64,000 nt of DNA, from contig DEXK01000008.1 of the NCBI GenBank assembly GCA_002364085.1, positions 31,638-95,637 of the forward strand, given 5' to 3'. The stretch is from Balneolaceae bacterium UBA3186. Lineage in GTDB: Bacteria > Bacteroidota > Rhodothermia > Balneolales > Balneolaceae. Within the stretch, counting starts at the first letter, position 1. Every line of letters starts with the position of its first letter. Positions 41,780-51,416 of the stretch are shown here, piece after piece. The position numbers were made by a program, and so were the translations under genes. The notes beneath the pieces were generated by a model. The model was not told the origin of the DNA, did not search any database, and worked only from the letters and a program-made list of their open reading frames with translations.

Positions 41780-42523
41780 ATGCAAAAAACTACTCTAACT
41801 CCATTTGAATACTTCAGAAGTGTTATAACGATTCTCTCTTTCATGGTTATTCTCGCAATCGTTTCTTTGCTTGTAACCGTTATTGTACTCCTTACTTTCG
41901 GAAAAGCTACTAATTGGATTGTAAAAACCTTTCCTAAGTATATGAGCATTCCGGTTTTTTATCTGCTTGGAATAGAATATAAACTTAATGACCTCAGGCA
42001 CGATACATCTAAGCCCGTAATTTTTATTTTCAACCACTGCTCTACTTTAGATATACCTGCTATCTTAATGCTGGCACTGGAACGCTTTCGAATTGTGATA
42101 AAGTGGGAACTACAATACATCCCTTTCTTTTTTATCATCGGCAGACTAACCGGTCAGGTTTTTATTAAACGTTCGGATAAAGAACATGCCATTTCAACTC
42201 TTCAGAAAACATACGACCGCCTCAAAAAAAACAATCTGAATTTAATTCTTGCTCCCGAAGGCTCTCGAAAACATAAAGGAAGAATTGGTCCATTTAAAAA
42301 GGGCGCATTCAGAATGGCGATCGATCTCGGATATCCGATTGTCCCAATTTACTTTGATGGAAATGATCGTTTAAGTTTAGGCGGTTCAATAATGGCTAAA
42401 CAAGGAACAATTACAGCTACTATACATCCTCAGATTGACACCTCCTCATGGAAAGTAGAAACAATTGAAGAGCACATTGAAGAAGTCAGAAGTATGTATT
42501 TGCAGTGGGCTGGTGTTGAATAG
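41780..42523 (+). CDS. plsC: 1-acyl-sn-glycerol-3-phosphate acyltransferase (PlsC family)
   Basis: This 247-residue protein has one or two N-terminal membrane helices (about 15-45). Acyltransferase blocks follow: block I NHCSTLDIPAIL (H-x4-D), block II GRLTGQVFIKRSDK, block III LAPEGSRKHKGRIGPFKKGAFRMAI, and block IV GYPIVPIYFDGND. It transfers an acyl chain to lysophosphatidate at the inner membrane, the second step of phospholipid synthesis. It ends 26 bases before the convergent egtD stop with no terminator visible between them. Confidence 0.93.
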   Translation: MQKTTLTPFEYFRSVITILSFMVILAIVSLLVTVIVLLTFGKATNWIVKTFPKYMSIPVFYLLGIEYKLNDLRHDTSKPVIFIFNHCSTLDIPAILMLALERFRIVIKWELQYIPFFFIIGRLTGQVFIKRSDKEHAISTLQKTYDRLKKNNLNLILAPEGSRKHKGRIGPFKKGAFRMAIDLGYPIVPIYFDGNDRLSLGGSIMAKQGTITATIHPQIDTSSWKVETIEEHIEEVRSMYLQWAGVE

Positions 42524-42549
42524 TCTCTCTTTTTTAAACTTGGAACTTC

Positions 42550-43494
42550 TCACTTAGGCTCCAAATACTGTAGACTAAAGAAATCCTTCTCATCTGTCCA
42601 TACTTTCTTTACATCGAACCAATTAGAAACCATATCAGCAAACTCATTCAATGAATATTTATGGGAGTTTTCCGTATGAATGGACTCACCTTTTATGAAG
42701 TCTATAACTTTATCATCTACCGTCACGCTATGATCTTCCTTCACGAAAAGATGCATTTCAATGCGTCCTTTTTCTTCATTCCAGATTGCTTTGTGATCAA
42801 ATAAATTCGGATTAAATGACAGTCCTAATTCTTCGTTAAGATGGTTGAGAATATTTTTATTGAATTCAGCTGTTATACTTTTGGAATCATTATATGCAGC
42901 TTTCAAGACTTCGATATCTTTTTTGAGGTCTACCCCGATTAAAAACGCACCATCTTTTCCTATAATATCATGAATCACTTTCAAAAATTGCTGAACTTTT
43001 TCCATCTTGAAATTCCCAATTGTTGACCCCGGATAAAAAACTACTTTTCGTGCATCCGGACTACTTTTTGGCAAATCGAATGGTTTCGTATAATCTGCTG
43101 ATAGGGGCAGTATTTGTATATTGGGATATTCAGTTCGTAATTGTTCAGCTACTTTATTGAGGTAATCTCCTGAAATATCCATAGGGATGTAACAACAGAT
43201 ATTTTGCATATTGCTCAGGAGTATTTTGGTCTTTGAACTACTTCCACTTCCCGGTTCAATCAATAATACCTTCTTCCCTAAGTATTTCGCAATCTCCTCT
43301 ATATTATCTTCCAGAATTTTTCTTTCAGTTCTGGTAGGGTAATATTCATCCAACTCAGTAATATCATTAAAAAGTTTGGAGCCTCTTTCATCATAGAAAA
43401 ATTTACTGGGTAGTGACTTTTGTTGCTGAAATAATCCACTTTTTACTTCCTCAAGCATTGAGGATTTATTTAAAATCAGTTCTGTTTCTGTCAT
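42550..43494 (-). CDS. egtD: L-histidine N(alpha)-methyltransferase EgtD
   Basis: This 314-residue SAM-dependent methyltransferase has the EgtD signature. It shows SKFFYDERGSKLFNDITELDEYYPTRTE, the SAM motif IEPGSGSSSKTKILL, YIPMDISGDYL, and FYPGSTIGNF, with GVDLKKD and HNEE-like histidine-site segments. EgtD trimethylates histidine to hercynine, the first committed step of ergothioneine synthesis. The gene starts 5 bases after egtB on the same strand. EgtA, EgtC and EgtE genes are not adjacent. Confidence 0.96.
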   Translation of the reverse strand: MTETELILNKSSMLEEVKSGLFQQQKSLPSKFFYDERGSKLFNDITELDEYYPTRTERKILEDNIEEIAKYLGKKVLLIEPGSGSSSKTKILLSNMQNICCYIPMDISGDYLNKVAEQLRTEYPNIQILPLSADYTKPFDLPKSSPDARKVVFYPGSTIGNFKMEKVQQFLKVIHDIIGKDGAFLIGVDLKKDIEVLKAAYNDSKSITAEFNKNILNHLNEELGLSFNPNLFDHKAIWNEEKGRIEMHLFVKEDHSVTVDDKVIDFIKGESIHTENSHKYSLNEFADMVSNWFDVKKVWTDEKDFFSLQYLEPK

Positions 43495-43499
43495 TGATA

Positions 43500-44786
43500 T
43501 TACTTTGCCAATCTAATTCCGGAAAATTGCCATCGAGCATCAGCATGGAAAAAGTTCCGATACGTTTTTCTTATATGAGACCTAGATGTTGCACAAGATC
43601 CTCCGCGTAATACATATTGATTTGCCATAAACTTACCATTGTATTCGCCTAAAGCTCCCGGCAGTGGTTCATATCCGGGATAGGCAGAATAACTGCTTTG
43701 TGTCCACTCCCATACATCGCCGAACATTTGTTTTATTTCTCCTTTTGAATTTCTTAAAGGTGTTGGATGAAATAAATCACTATCAACGAAGTTCCCCACT
43801 ATTTCACGATTCCCGCAGGCATACTCCCACTCTTGTTCAGTTGGAAGCCTACATCCTTTCCATCTGGCAAAGGCATCTGCTTCATAATAACTTATATGAG
43901 TTACCGGCTCGTTTGGATGAATCGCGCGCGCACCTGACAATGTGTAATTAAACCACGAACCATCTCTTTTAAACCAATAAAGAGGAGCTTTCCATAGATC
44001 TGACTTCACTTTACTCCATCCTTCATCTAACCAAAACTCTGATCTTTCATACCCTCCTTCACTCATAAACTCCAGATACTCTTCATTGGTAATCAATCTG
44101 TTGGCAAGTTTAAAATTCTGAACAAATGTTCTATGTCTGGGATGCTCATTATCGTATGTAAATTCATCTCCCTTACTTCCGATTTCAACAATTCCTTCTT
44201 CATACTCAATCCATTTTAATTCTGAAGAAACTCCTGGATCAATTTCTTTTCTCTCTTTATAAACGGGCAACAAAGGGTTTTGAGCCAACAGGTATTTTAA
44301 GTCAGTTATAATAAGTTCCTGATGCTGTTGCTCATGGTTTATACCGATTTCCAACACATTGGATGCTTTTTCCCAAGTTTGGTCATCACAAGAATTTATA
44401 AAATCAGAAACCTGATCATTCACATATTCCCGGTATTCGAAAACTTCTTTTACAGTCGGACGAGACAGCAATCCACGCTTAGCTCGAGAAAAAGGAACAC
44501 CGGTCTGTAAATAATAGGAGTTAAAAAAATAAGCGTATTGGGGATGTAAGCTTTCAAAATTGGATTGAAATTTTTCTAATACAAAAGTCTCAAAAAACCA
44601 ACTTGTATGTGCCAAATGCCATTTGGTAGGACTTGTATTTTCCATTGGTTGAATCACAAAGTCTTCAATTTCCAATGGCTCCACCAAATGATGAGTAAAA
44701 GCTCTTACTTTATTGAAATTACCTTCAATGCTTTCTCTCGAAAATCTTGAATCTTGTTCTTTGGATTTAATCTGTGTCTCACTCAT
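43500..44786 (-). CDS. egtB: ergothioneine synthase EgtB (iron sulfoxide synthase)
   Basis: This 428-residue protein has an N-terminal DinB-like iron site and a C-terminal FGE-like domain. Iron ligands are His60 in KWHLAHTSWFF and His151/His155 in NHEQQHQELI. The C-terminal half shows DNEHPRHRTFV, RLPTEQEWEYACGN and MFGDVWEWTQSSY. A Tyr91-Tyr92 pair in FFNSYYLQTG matches the arrangement I recall for the Chloracidobacterium EgtB, which uses cysteine directly, with a constant offset of two residues from its ligands. It joins hercynine to a thiol with oxygen. egtD follows after 5 bases; egtA and egtC, needed by the glutamylcysteine-dependent type, are absent nearby. Confidence 0.95.
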   Translation of the reverse strand: MSETQIKSKEQDSRFSRESIEGNFNKVRAFTHHLVEPLEIEDFVIQPMENTSPTKWHLAHTSWFFETFVLEKFQSNFESLHPQYAYFFNSYYLQTGVPFSRAKRGLLSRPTVKEVFEYREYVNDQVSDFINSCDDQTWEKASNVLEIGINHEQQHQELIITDLKYLLAQNPLLPVYKERKEIDPGVSSELKWIEYEEGIVEIGSKGDEFTYDNEHPRHRTFVQNFKLANRLITNEEYLEFMSEGGYERSEFWLDEGWSKVKSDLWKAPLYWFKRDGSWFNYTLSGARAIHPNEPVTHISYYEADAFARWKGCRLPTEQEWEYACGNREIVGNFVDSDLFHPTPLRNSKGEIKQMFGDVWEWTQSSYSAYPGYEPLPGALGEYNGKFMANQYVLRGGSCATSRSHIRKTYRNFFHADARWQFSGIRLAK

Positions 44787-44852
44787 ATAACGGTGCAGTT
44801 CAGTGTCATGTAGTAATGTAGGAAATCAACACCAAACCCAAAAAACTCATTC

Positions 44853-45104
44853 CTATTCTTCCCTGTAAAAATGTATTTTTTTTATTGAGGGGTCTTTTTT
44901 ACTCTTGATCTTAATATTTTTAACTCTGCTATGCTGATAAACCGCAGTTCGCATCGAATTCACATTTTTGTCGCTGGTATATGAAACCTCAATTGCCTGT
45001 CCACCCGGTTTTAACTTATCAATAGCTTCCAAAAGGGGCTTAAACTTTGAATTTCTTTTTTTGGAAGAATTTATTGCCGATCTCTTAACAAACTTAATAT
45101 CCAT
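44853..45104 (-). CDS. small basic hypothetical protein, 83 aa
   Basis: I do not recognise a family. It is lysine-rich (MDIKFVKRSAINSSKKRN at the start, KNIKIKSKKDPSIKKIHFY near the end) with a folded-looking middle (LEAIDKLKPGGQAIEVSYTS). Starts at ATG 45104, ATG 45110 and TTG 45116 are all in frame; the shortest was chosen as the core. The net charge suggests nucleic-acid binding, which is inference only. It lies between egtB and the sensor kinase, all on the minus strand, with gaps of 66 and 75 bases. Confidence 0.65.
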   Translation of the reverse strand: MDIKFVKRSAINSSKKRNSKFKPLLEAIDKLKPGGQAIEVSYTSDKNVNSMRTAVYQHSRVKNIKIKSKKDPSIKKIHFYREE

Positions 45105-45179
45105 AATCATACCCAATTAGATACATACTATAATATCGAATATAGTTTTTTATTTCTAGAAAAACCTTTAATTAAATTC

Positions 45180-47171
45180 TTAAGACTTAGGCAAGCTAAC
45201 TATAAATTCAGATCCCTTATATTCTTCTGAAATAACAGTAATTGTGCCGTTATGAGCCTCTACCAGATCTTTACATAACAGCAATCCCAATCCGGTTCCT
45301 TTCTCAGAAAGTGTCCCTCTTCTTTGCGGTCTGTTTTCTTTATCAAAAAGCTGATCTTTAATTTCTGGGGTCATTCCAATTCCGGAATCCTTAATACTGA
45401 TAGTTACAGAATGCCCACTCTCATTTATATTCACATTTATCTCACCATCTTTTTCGGAGTACTTAATTGCATTCGAGATCAAATTTCTGAAAACAGTGGA
45501 AAGCATATTGGCATCAGCCATAATATGCACATCAGACGGCTCCAAATTTACGGTTACTCTTTTTTTTGCTGCAGATGTTTCGAAAATGGAAAAACTGTAA
45601 GATAATAGTTGAGCAATATCTACTTCTTCTCTTTCAATGCTAATTTCACCATTCTGAACCCTGATCCAATCAAGCAGATTCTCCAGGAGCTCATAAGCAT
45701 TGTTTGAGGATAAATGTACAAGTGAGAGAGTCTTTATGCTCTTTTCAATTTTGTCTTTACTATTACTTTCTTTTAACTCATCAATCAAAAGCTCGATCAA
45801 TCCATTAATCCCGAAAAACGCTCCTTTTAGATCATGCGCAATAATTGAGTACAGTTTGTCCCTTGTTTCAGTAAGCCTCAATAGCTCCTCGTTTTGAGCA
45901 ATTATTCGCTTCTCATAATTAACCTGCTTACTTATGTCCTGAAACGTTCCACTAAGCCTTACTACATTCCCATCAACTATATGCGGCTCACCAATTGCAC
46001 GCACCCACTTAAAAACTTTTTTTTCTGAAATAAATGGAAGTACAAGGTCATATTTTTCATGATTCATAGTGGCTTTGTTAATAGCCATTGAAAGTTTATC
46101 TCTGCCTTCCCCCGGAAAATGATCCATTCCTTCTTCCAGTACAATTTCTGATCCAATTTCTTTATCATGAATTCGGTACACTTCATCAGTCCAGGATATC
46201 TTTCCTGTCGTTAGATCAAATTCCCATCCACCTACATTCGCCATTTCCTGGGCTTTCTCGAACATCAATTCCAGATTCTTTCTGGCAGTTACATCTCTTG
46301 AAATAGATTGCAAGCCTATTGGTTTACCATCAAGATCCTTAACTGTTGAAACTGAACTCTCAAACCAAATATACTCTCCCTGTTTATTTCGAATCCTATA
46401 TCTGGAATTAGTTATAATCCCATTCTCTTCCAATTCTTTTCGGGGATCCTCCATCAGCATTTCCAGATCTTCTTCATGGATCAGGTCAGCATGATTCTTT
46501 CCAAGTAACTCCTGATAAGTATAGCCTAAAATATTTTCTACTGAAGGGGATATAAATGTATACACTCCATCCATGTTATGTAAACAGATCAGGTCAGCAC
46601 TATTTCTAGAGATCAGTTCAAGCCGTTCATTTTTTTCTTTTAGGGCCTTAACTATTCTAGCTCTCTTTATTGTAGCTGCCACCCACTCACTCAAAAGCTT
46701 CATCAGAGTGAAATCAGACGGAACAAATCCTCCTTTTTTTGGATTTGGGCTCGAAAAATTTATGGTCCCGTATAATTCTCTGTTTATAATTATTGGAATT
46801 CCTATATAAGCTTCCAGAGAAAAAGTATTGTAGCAAGGGTGACGCTCATATGCTGATTCTTTCATATGATTGATCGCAACAACATCATCACTTTCCAACG
46901 TTATACTACAGTAGGTATTCCCAAGATCAAATGTTTGTCCCACAGAAAGCCCGGAATCTTCCGGAAAGAAATTTCTAATTGTATATGTCGCACTCTCATT
47001 TGAAATGGAACTGATAATACCTATTTCCATTCCCAATAACTTCGTAGTTAGCTCAAGTGCATTATCCAGCTGGTCGTTTAAGTCTTTTTTTGGCTGAGAC
47101 GTGATCTGATACAGAAGCTGTAGCCGCTTCTCTGTTTCCCCAAATTCTATTGTGTTGTTATCGGATTTCAA
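45180..47171 (-). CDS. soluble sensor histidine kinase, GAF-PAS-PAS-HisKA-HATPase
   Basis: This 663-residue protein has no membrane segment. A GAF domain comes first (about 15-172: VGQTFDLGNTYCSIT, YIGIPIIINRELYGTINF). Two PAS domains follow (about 178-300, with FISPSVENILGYTYQELLGKNH and RDVTARK; and about 305-420, with GGWEFDLTTGKISWTDEVYRIH). HisKA has the phospho-acceptor His in YSIIAHDLKGAFFGI. A HATPase ends with DSGIGM and GTGLGLLLCKDLVEAHNGT. It lacks a receiver domain, and no response regulator is adjacent. The GAF CYNTF/TYC cysteines could bind a chromophore, heme or metal, but no diagnostic site is complete. Confidence 0.93.
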   Translation of the reverse strand: MKSDNNTIEFGETEKRLQLLYQITSQPKKDLNDQLDNALELTTKLLGMEIGIISSISNESATYTIRNFFPEDSGLSVGQTFDLGNTYCSITLESDDVVAINHMKESAYERHPCYNTFSLEAYIGIPIIINRELYGTINFSSPNPKKGGFVPSDFTLMKLLSEWVAATIKRARIVKALKEKNERLELISRNSADLICLHNMDGVYTFISPSVENILGYTYQELLGKNHADLIHEEDLEMLMEDPRKELEENGIITNSRYRIRNKQGEYIWFESSVSTVKDLDGKPIGLQSISRDVTARKNLELMFEKAQEMANVGGWEFDLTTGKISWTDEVYRIHDKEIGSEIVLEEGMDHFPGEGRDKLSMAINKATMNHEKYDLVLPFISEKKVFKWVRAIGEPHIVDGNVVRLSGTFQDISKQVNYEKRIIAQNEELLRLTETRDKLYSIIAHDLKGAFFGINGLIELLIDELKESNSKDKIEKSIKTLSLVHLSSNNAYELLENLLDWIRVQNGEISIEREEVDIAQLLSYSFSIFETSAAKKRVTVNLEPSDVHIMADANMLSTVFRNLISNAIKYSEKDGEINVNINESGHSVTISIKDSGIGMTPEIKDQLFDKENRPQRRGTLSEKGTGLGLLLCKDLVEAHNGTITVISEEYKGSEFIVSLPKS

Positions 47172-47294
47172 AGGGATATTAAGAACAAAATTACCGGTTA
47201 TGTGAGATTACGTTATTTTAGTCATAATTGCCATATCAACCATTAATGTTTCTTTAATGAAAGACGGGCCACTAACTAACCATTACAATTAAAC

Positions 47295-47332
47295 AAAAAA
47301 AAGCCACATTGTTTTAAAATCAATGTGGCTTT
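47295..47332 (-). terminator. rho-independent terminator after tRNA-Val
   Basis: On the minus strand AAAGCCACATTG (47332-47321) pairs over 12 bases with CAATGTGGCTTT (47311-47300), nine-base loop, followed by a run of T. It lies 26 bases after the tRNA-Val 3' end. Confidence 0.9.
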
Positions 47333-47358
47333 TGGAATTTGTTGCTTAAAATAAGTTG

Positions 47359-47433
47359 TGGGCGATGAGGGACTCGAACCCCCGACCCCCTCGGTGTAAA
47401 CGAGGTGCTCTAAACCAACTGAGCTAATCGCCC
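47359..47433 (-). tRNA. tRNA-Val (anticodon TAC)
   Basis: The minus strand folds as a full cloverleaf of 75 nt. The acceptor GGGCGAT/ATCGCCC is complete. The D arm is TAGCTCAGTTGG, the anticodon stem is CCTCG/CGAGG with loop TTTACAC (TAC, Val), and the T arm contains GGGTTCGAGTCCC. The discriminator is A and CCA is not encoded. It is a single-tRNA unit with its own terminator. Confidence 0.96.
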
Positions 47434-47555
47434 TAACAAGGGCGACAAATATATGAACATTTATAATGCAGACAAAGAAATTTCTTCATAAATATTGATT
47501 ATTTGGTTAACACTGTTAACTTACGCCATACAAAAGAATAAAAATCCCCCATATT

Positions 47556-48851
47556 TTGAATAAGTATCCTTTTACAGCTGTTCTTGTTGATGGAATCAGA
47601 ACTCCCTTTTTAAAATCAGGCACAAATTATAATGATCTTATGGCTTACGACCTCGGACGTTATGCTATTCAGGGCTTATTAGCACGTAACGCTGTTGATC
47701 CCCTTATCATTGACAGGGTCATTATGGGGAATGTCATCCAAGAAGTTCGTACCAGTAATGTTGCTCGGGAAAGCGCTTTAGGTGCAGGTATTCCACATTC
47801 CGTACCGGCATTTACAGTAGCTTTGGCATGCATTTCTTCGAACCAAGCTATAGCAAGTGGTGTTGATCTGATAAGATCCGGGCAAGCAAAGATCATTTTA
47901 GCCGGAGGTACGGAAACGATGTCAGACATTCCGGTTCGGTTTAAGAAAAAATTTCGCCAAAAAGTGCTGAAAGCACGAAAGTATAAGTCACCTTTAGATT
48001 TTCTGAAATTCTTAAAAGGACTTCGTCCCAAGGACCTTCTCCCTGAACTACCTGCAATTGCAGAGTTCTCGACAGGAGAAACTATGGGTAAAAGTGCCGA
48101 CCGAATGGCTGCAAAGTTCGGAATCTCACGCAAGGATCAAGATGAATTTGCGATGCGCTCACATCATTTAGCTGCAAAAGCCACGCAGGAAGGTTTGTTG
48201 GATGATGAAATTTTTCCAGTAAAGGTACCGCCTAAATTCTCCGTTGTTAACAATGACAATGGTTTTCGTGCAGACACTTCAGTTGAAAAACTGGCAAAGT
48301 TAAAACCAGCTTTTATAAAACCCCACGGAACTATTACAGCCGGAAATGCTTCTTTTTTAACGGATGGCGCATCTGCAGCTTTTATAATGGAAGAACAAAC
48401 AGCTCTTTCATTGGGGCTTAAACCAAAAGCTTATTTAAGGGAGTATAATTTTGTGTCTCAGGATCCTAAAGATGAATTGCTACTTGGCCCTGCATATGCA
48501 ACACCAAAAGTCTTAGATCAAATGAATCTTAAACTTGAAGATATTGACGTTTTCGAAATTCATGAAGCATTTGCAGGTCAGGTTCTTTCCGTATTAGCTG
48601 CTCTAGACTCTAATGAATTTGCTAAAAGATCATTAAACAGAGATTCTAAACTGGGAGCAATTCCGATGGATAAGATTAACACCATGGGTGGATCTCTCTC
48701 ATTGGGGCATCCTTTTGGAGCTACCGGAACAAGGTTGGTTACTACTGCAGCAAACAGACTTATACTTGAGGATGGAAAGTATGCTTTAGTTACAGCTTGT
48801 GCTGCCGGTGGTCAGGGTCATGCAATTATCCTAGAGAGATATCTAGGATAA
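47556..48851 (+). CDS. fadI: acetyl-CoA C-acyltransferase (3-ketoacyl-CoA thiolase, FadI type)
   Basis: This 431-residue thiolase starts at a TTG (no ATG fits; the family start MNKYPFTAVLVDGIRTPF is complete). The nucleophile Cys92 lies in ALACISSNQA, the NEAF-type motif is EIHEAFAGQVL, the His is in GGSLSLGHPFGATGTR, and Cys415 lies in TACAAGGQGHA. It cleaves 3-ketoacyl-CoA with CoA in the last step of beta-oxidation. The length and the internal loop at about 140-165 fit the FadI/trifunctional beta-subunit type, which matches the downstream FadJ-like partner 99 bases later. Confidence 0.94.
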   Translation: MNKYPFTAVLVDGIRTPFLKSGTNYNDLMAYDLGRYAIQGLLARNAVDPLIIDRVIMGNVIQEVRTSNVARESALGAGIPHSVPAFTVALACISSNQAIASGVDLIRSGQAKIILAGGTETMSDIPVRFKKKFRQKVLKARKYKSPLDFLKFLKGLRPKDLLPELPAIAEFSTGETMGKSADRMAAKFGISRKDQDEFAMRSHHLAAKATQEGLLDDEIFPVKVPPKFSVVNNDNGFRADTSVEKLAKLKPAFIKPHGTITAGNASFLTDGASAAFIMEEQTALSLGLKPKAYLREYNFVSQDPKDELLLGPAYATPKVLDQMNLKLEDIDVFEIHEAFAGQVLSVLAALDSNEFAKRSLNRDSKLGAIPMDKINTMGGSLSLGHPFGATGTRLVTTAANRLILEDGKYALVTACAAGGQGHAIILERYLG

Positions 48852-48950
48852 ATGACAATAAAGGAATTTTCAAATCTCAAAAATTAGTCCGTTAGTTTCT
48901 TCTCCATAAAAGAAATTGAAGGGGCGTTTAAACACCATTTCTGAAAAATT

Positions 48951-51062
48951 ATGAGCTACTTAGAAATTACAAAAACAGAGAATGTTGCCGTTTTAACTCT
49001 TGACCAACCCGGAGAAAAGGTAAATACACTCAATGAATCTATGATGGAGCAGTTCGCATCCTTCTTAACTGATCTCGATTCAGATCCTTCACTTATAGGC
49101 GCTGTCCTTATTAGTGGTAAAGAAAACAATTTTATTGCGGGCGCCGATATTGAAATGTTTAAATCACGGGAAACAGCACAAGAAATTGAACAGCTTAGTC
49201 TAGATGGTCATAAGATCTTAAATCGAGTAGAGAGCTCTTCAAAACCGATAGTGGTGGCAATACATGGAAGCTGCATGGGAGGCGGCCTGGAGCTTTCTTT
49301 GGCTTGTCAGTATCGAATTGTATCAGACCATTCTAAAACAATATTGGGTTTACCGGAAGTTAAACTCGGCATTCTTCCGGGCACAGGTGGCACACAACGG
49401 CTGCCAAGGTTAATTGGGATTCAAAAGTCATTGAATTTTATGCTTACGGGGAAAAATATTTATGCCAGACAAGCCTATAAAATTGGATTGGCCGATGAAA
49501 TGGTTCATAAAGATGCTTTAAAAGGCGCTGCCATTAAAGCTGTTCATAAGCTATCATCAGGTAATTTTACACGTAAGGATAAAAGATCATCCATGGAAAA
49601 GATGATCGAAGGAAATGCCTTAGGTAGAAAAATTGTGTTTTCTCAGGCTCTCAAACAAACTTTAGCACAGACAAAGGGTAATTACCCGGCTCCCGAAAAA
49701 ATACTGGATACTGTAGAATTTGGCTATAAGAACGGGAAAGAAAAAGGATTGATAAATGAGGCAAAACTTTTCGGTGAACTAGGAGCGACTAAAGAATCCC
49801 GAGCTTTGGTAAACTTGTTTTTTGCCATGACCAACGCCAAGAAAAACCCTCTAAAAGAATTGGTATTGCCTATTGATAAAATAGGAGTACTTGGAGCAGG
49901 GTTAATGGGCTCAGGAATTGCAGACGTGAGCATAAACAAAGGCAAATATTCAGTGCTTTTAAAAGATCGGGATTTAGAGTCTGCATCTAAAGGGGAAAAA
50001 AGCATTTGGGAAGATCTTAATAAAAAAGCCCGGAAAAGAATCATCACTAAGTTTGAACGTGATGAAGTTGCCAGCAGAGTTACCGGAATAGATTCCTATA
50101 CCGGCTTTGATGGGGTTGATCTTGTAATTGAAGCTGTGTTTGAAGACCTGGATCTCAAACATAAAATTATTAAAGAAGTAGAAGATGTAACTGGCGAAAA
50201 TACAATTTTTGCATCTAACACTTCTTCAATACCAATATCTGAAATCGCTAAAGCGTCTTCCCGCCCTCAAAATGTTATTGGTATGCATTATTTCTCACCT
50301 GTTCAGAAAATGCCATTATTGGAAATAATTACCACTTCCCAAACTGCAGATTGGGTAACCGCTACTGCTTATGAAGTTGGAGTAAAGCAAGGAAAAACGG
50401 TAATTGTAGTAAACGATGGACCCGGATTTTATACCACCCGAATTCTTGCTCCTTTTATGAATGAGGCATTACTTTTATTAGAAGAAGGAGCATCCATTGA
50501 ATTTCTGGACAAAGCTATGAAGCAGTTCGGATATCCTGTTGGCCCGATGGCTCTTTTAGATGAAGTTGGATTTGACGTAGGCGCTCATGTTGGAGAAACT
50601 ATGAAGCCAATGTTTGATAAAAGAGGAGCTAAGTCTTCAGAAAAAGCTAAGGAACTTGTTGATGAAGGCTATTTGGGTCGTAAGAATAAAAAAGGGATGT
50701 ATTCATATGCAGACGGAAAGAAGAAAGAAGTGAATACCGAGATCTATAAATACTTCGGTGGTACAAACAGAACAAATCCTGATATGAAAACTGCTCAGTT
50801 CCGAATGGCATTGACCATGATCAATGAAGCTGCATATTGCTTAGAAGAAGGAGTTCTTAAATCAGCTACTGATGGGGATCTTGGAGCAATTCTTGGATTG
50901 GGTTTCCCTCCATTTCTCGGTGGACCATTTAGATACATTGATCAAATTGGAGCTGATACTATAGTGAAAAAACTAACTGCTTTTAGTGAAGAATTTGGCC
51001 CTCGTTTCAAACCTTCTGATATTTTAATTCAAAAAGCTGAGTCAAAAGATAGTTTTCATTAA
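48951..51062 (+). CDS. fadJ: enoyl-CoA hydratase / 3-hydroxyacyl-CoA dehydrogenase (FadJ type)
   Basis: This 703-residue bifunctional protein has an N-terminal crotonase domain (about 1-190) with FIAGADIEMF, GSCMGGGLELSLACQYRI (oxyanion hole) and LPEVKLGILPGTGGTQRLPRL carrying the catalytic Glu. The NAD-binding dehydrogenase domain starts near 309 with IGVLGAGLMGSGIADV and continues with FASNTSSIPISEIA and IGMHYFSPVQKMPLLEII, including the catalytic His. C-terminal dehydrogenase domains have GFYTTRILAPFMNEAL and GLGFPPFLGGPF. It performs hydration and oxidation in beta-oxidation, with the thiolase upstream. Confidence 0.95.
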   Translation: MSYLEITKTENVAVLTLDQPGEKVNTLNESMMEQFASFLTDLDSDPSLIGAVLISGKENNFIAGADIEMFKSRETAQEIEQLSLDGHKILNRVESSSKPIVVAIHGSCMGGGLELSLACQYRIVSDHSKTILGLPEVKLGILPGTGGTQRLPRLIGIQKSLNFMLTGKNIYARQAYKIGLADEMVHKDALKGAAIKAVHKLSSGNFTRKDKRSSMEKMIEGNALGRKIVFSQALKQTLAQTKGNYPAPEKILDTVEFGYKNGKEKGLINEAKLFGELGATKESRALVNLFFAMTNAKKNPLKELVLPIDKIGVLGAGLMGSGIADVSINKGKYSVLLKDRDLESASKGEKSIWEDLNKKARKRIITKFERDEVASRVTGIDSYTGFDGVDLVIEAVFEDLDLKHKIIKEVEDVTGENTIFASNTSSIPISEIAKASSRPQNVIGMHYFSPVQKMPLLEIITTSQTADWVTATAYEVGVKQGKTVIVVNDGPGFYTTRILAPFMNEALLLLEEGASIEFLDKAMKQFGYPVGPMALLDEVGFDVGAHVGETMKPMFDKRGAKSSEKAKELVDEGYLGRKNKKGMYSYADGKKKEVNTEIYKYFGGTNRTNPDMKTAQFRMALTMINEAAYCLEEGVLKSATDGDLGAILGLGFPPFLGGPFRYIDQIGADTIVKKLTAFSEEFGPRFKPSDILIQKAESKDSFH

Positions 51063-51416
51063 ATAATCCTTCTTAAGCCAGTTGCAATTTATAATGCTAT
51101 TAATATTATAGTTATATACGATAAAAATCTCTGGCACATATCATTCTATGCCAATCTAATACTAGCGATACACCTTTTCGAGCTTAAGTACAATTTCATC
51201 TATTAGCTGGTGCTGAGAGAAGAGAGGCATGCAGACAAGCCTCTTTGATATGAAGTTACCCACTGCATAACCTTTATCACTAAACCTTAGTTAAGCCTGT
51301 TTAGCGTCTCAAAGTTTAGATATAAATAAAGATGACCAAAACTTATTTCGGTCTCCTAGATTAGCACTTGAATTAAGTCCTATATTCTGACAGCGTTTCT
51401 AAACAAAAATATTGGA
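51063..51416 (+). other. 354-base gene-free stretch after fadJ
   Basis: No credible coding frame is seen on either strand. AGAGGC (51223-51228) and GCCTCT (51239-51244) make a 6-bp hairpin with a 10-base loop followed by TTG, a weak terminator candidate for the fadI-fadJ transcript. The last 100 bases, AT-rich, presumably hold the promoter of the 51417 gene. No conserved -10/-35 or -7/-33 pair could be assigned with confidence. Confidence 0.4.

Noticed and set aside
41491..41949. 152-residue minus-strand ORF across the yraN-plsC junction
   Set aside because: It overlaps two recognised plus-strand genes and has no start context or family pattern.
51063..51416. Small RNA or hidden gene after fadJ
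   Set aside because: Only one weak 6-bp hairpin and no coding frame were seen, so there is not enough support.
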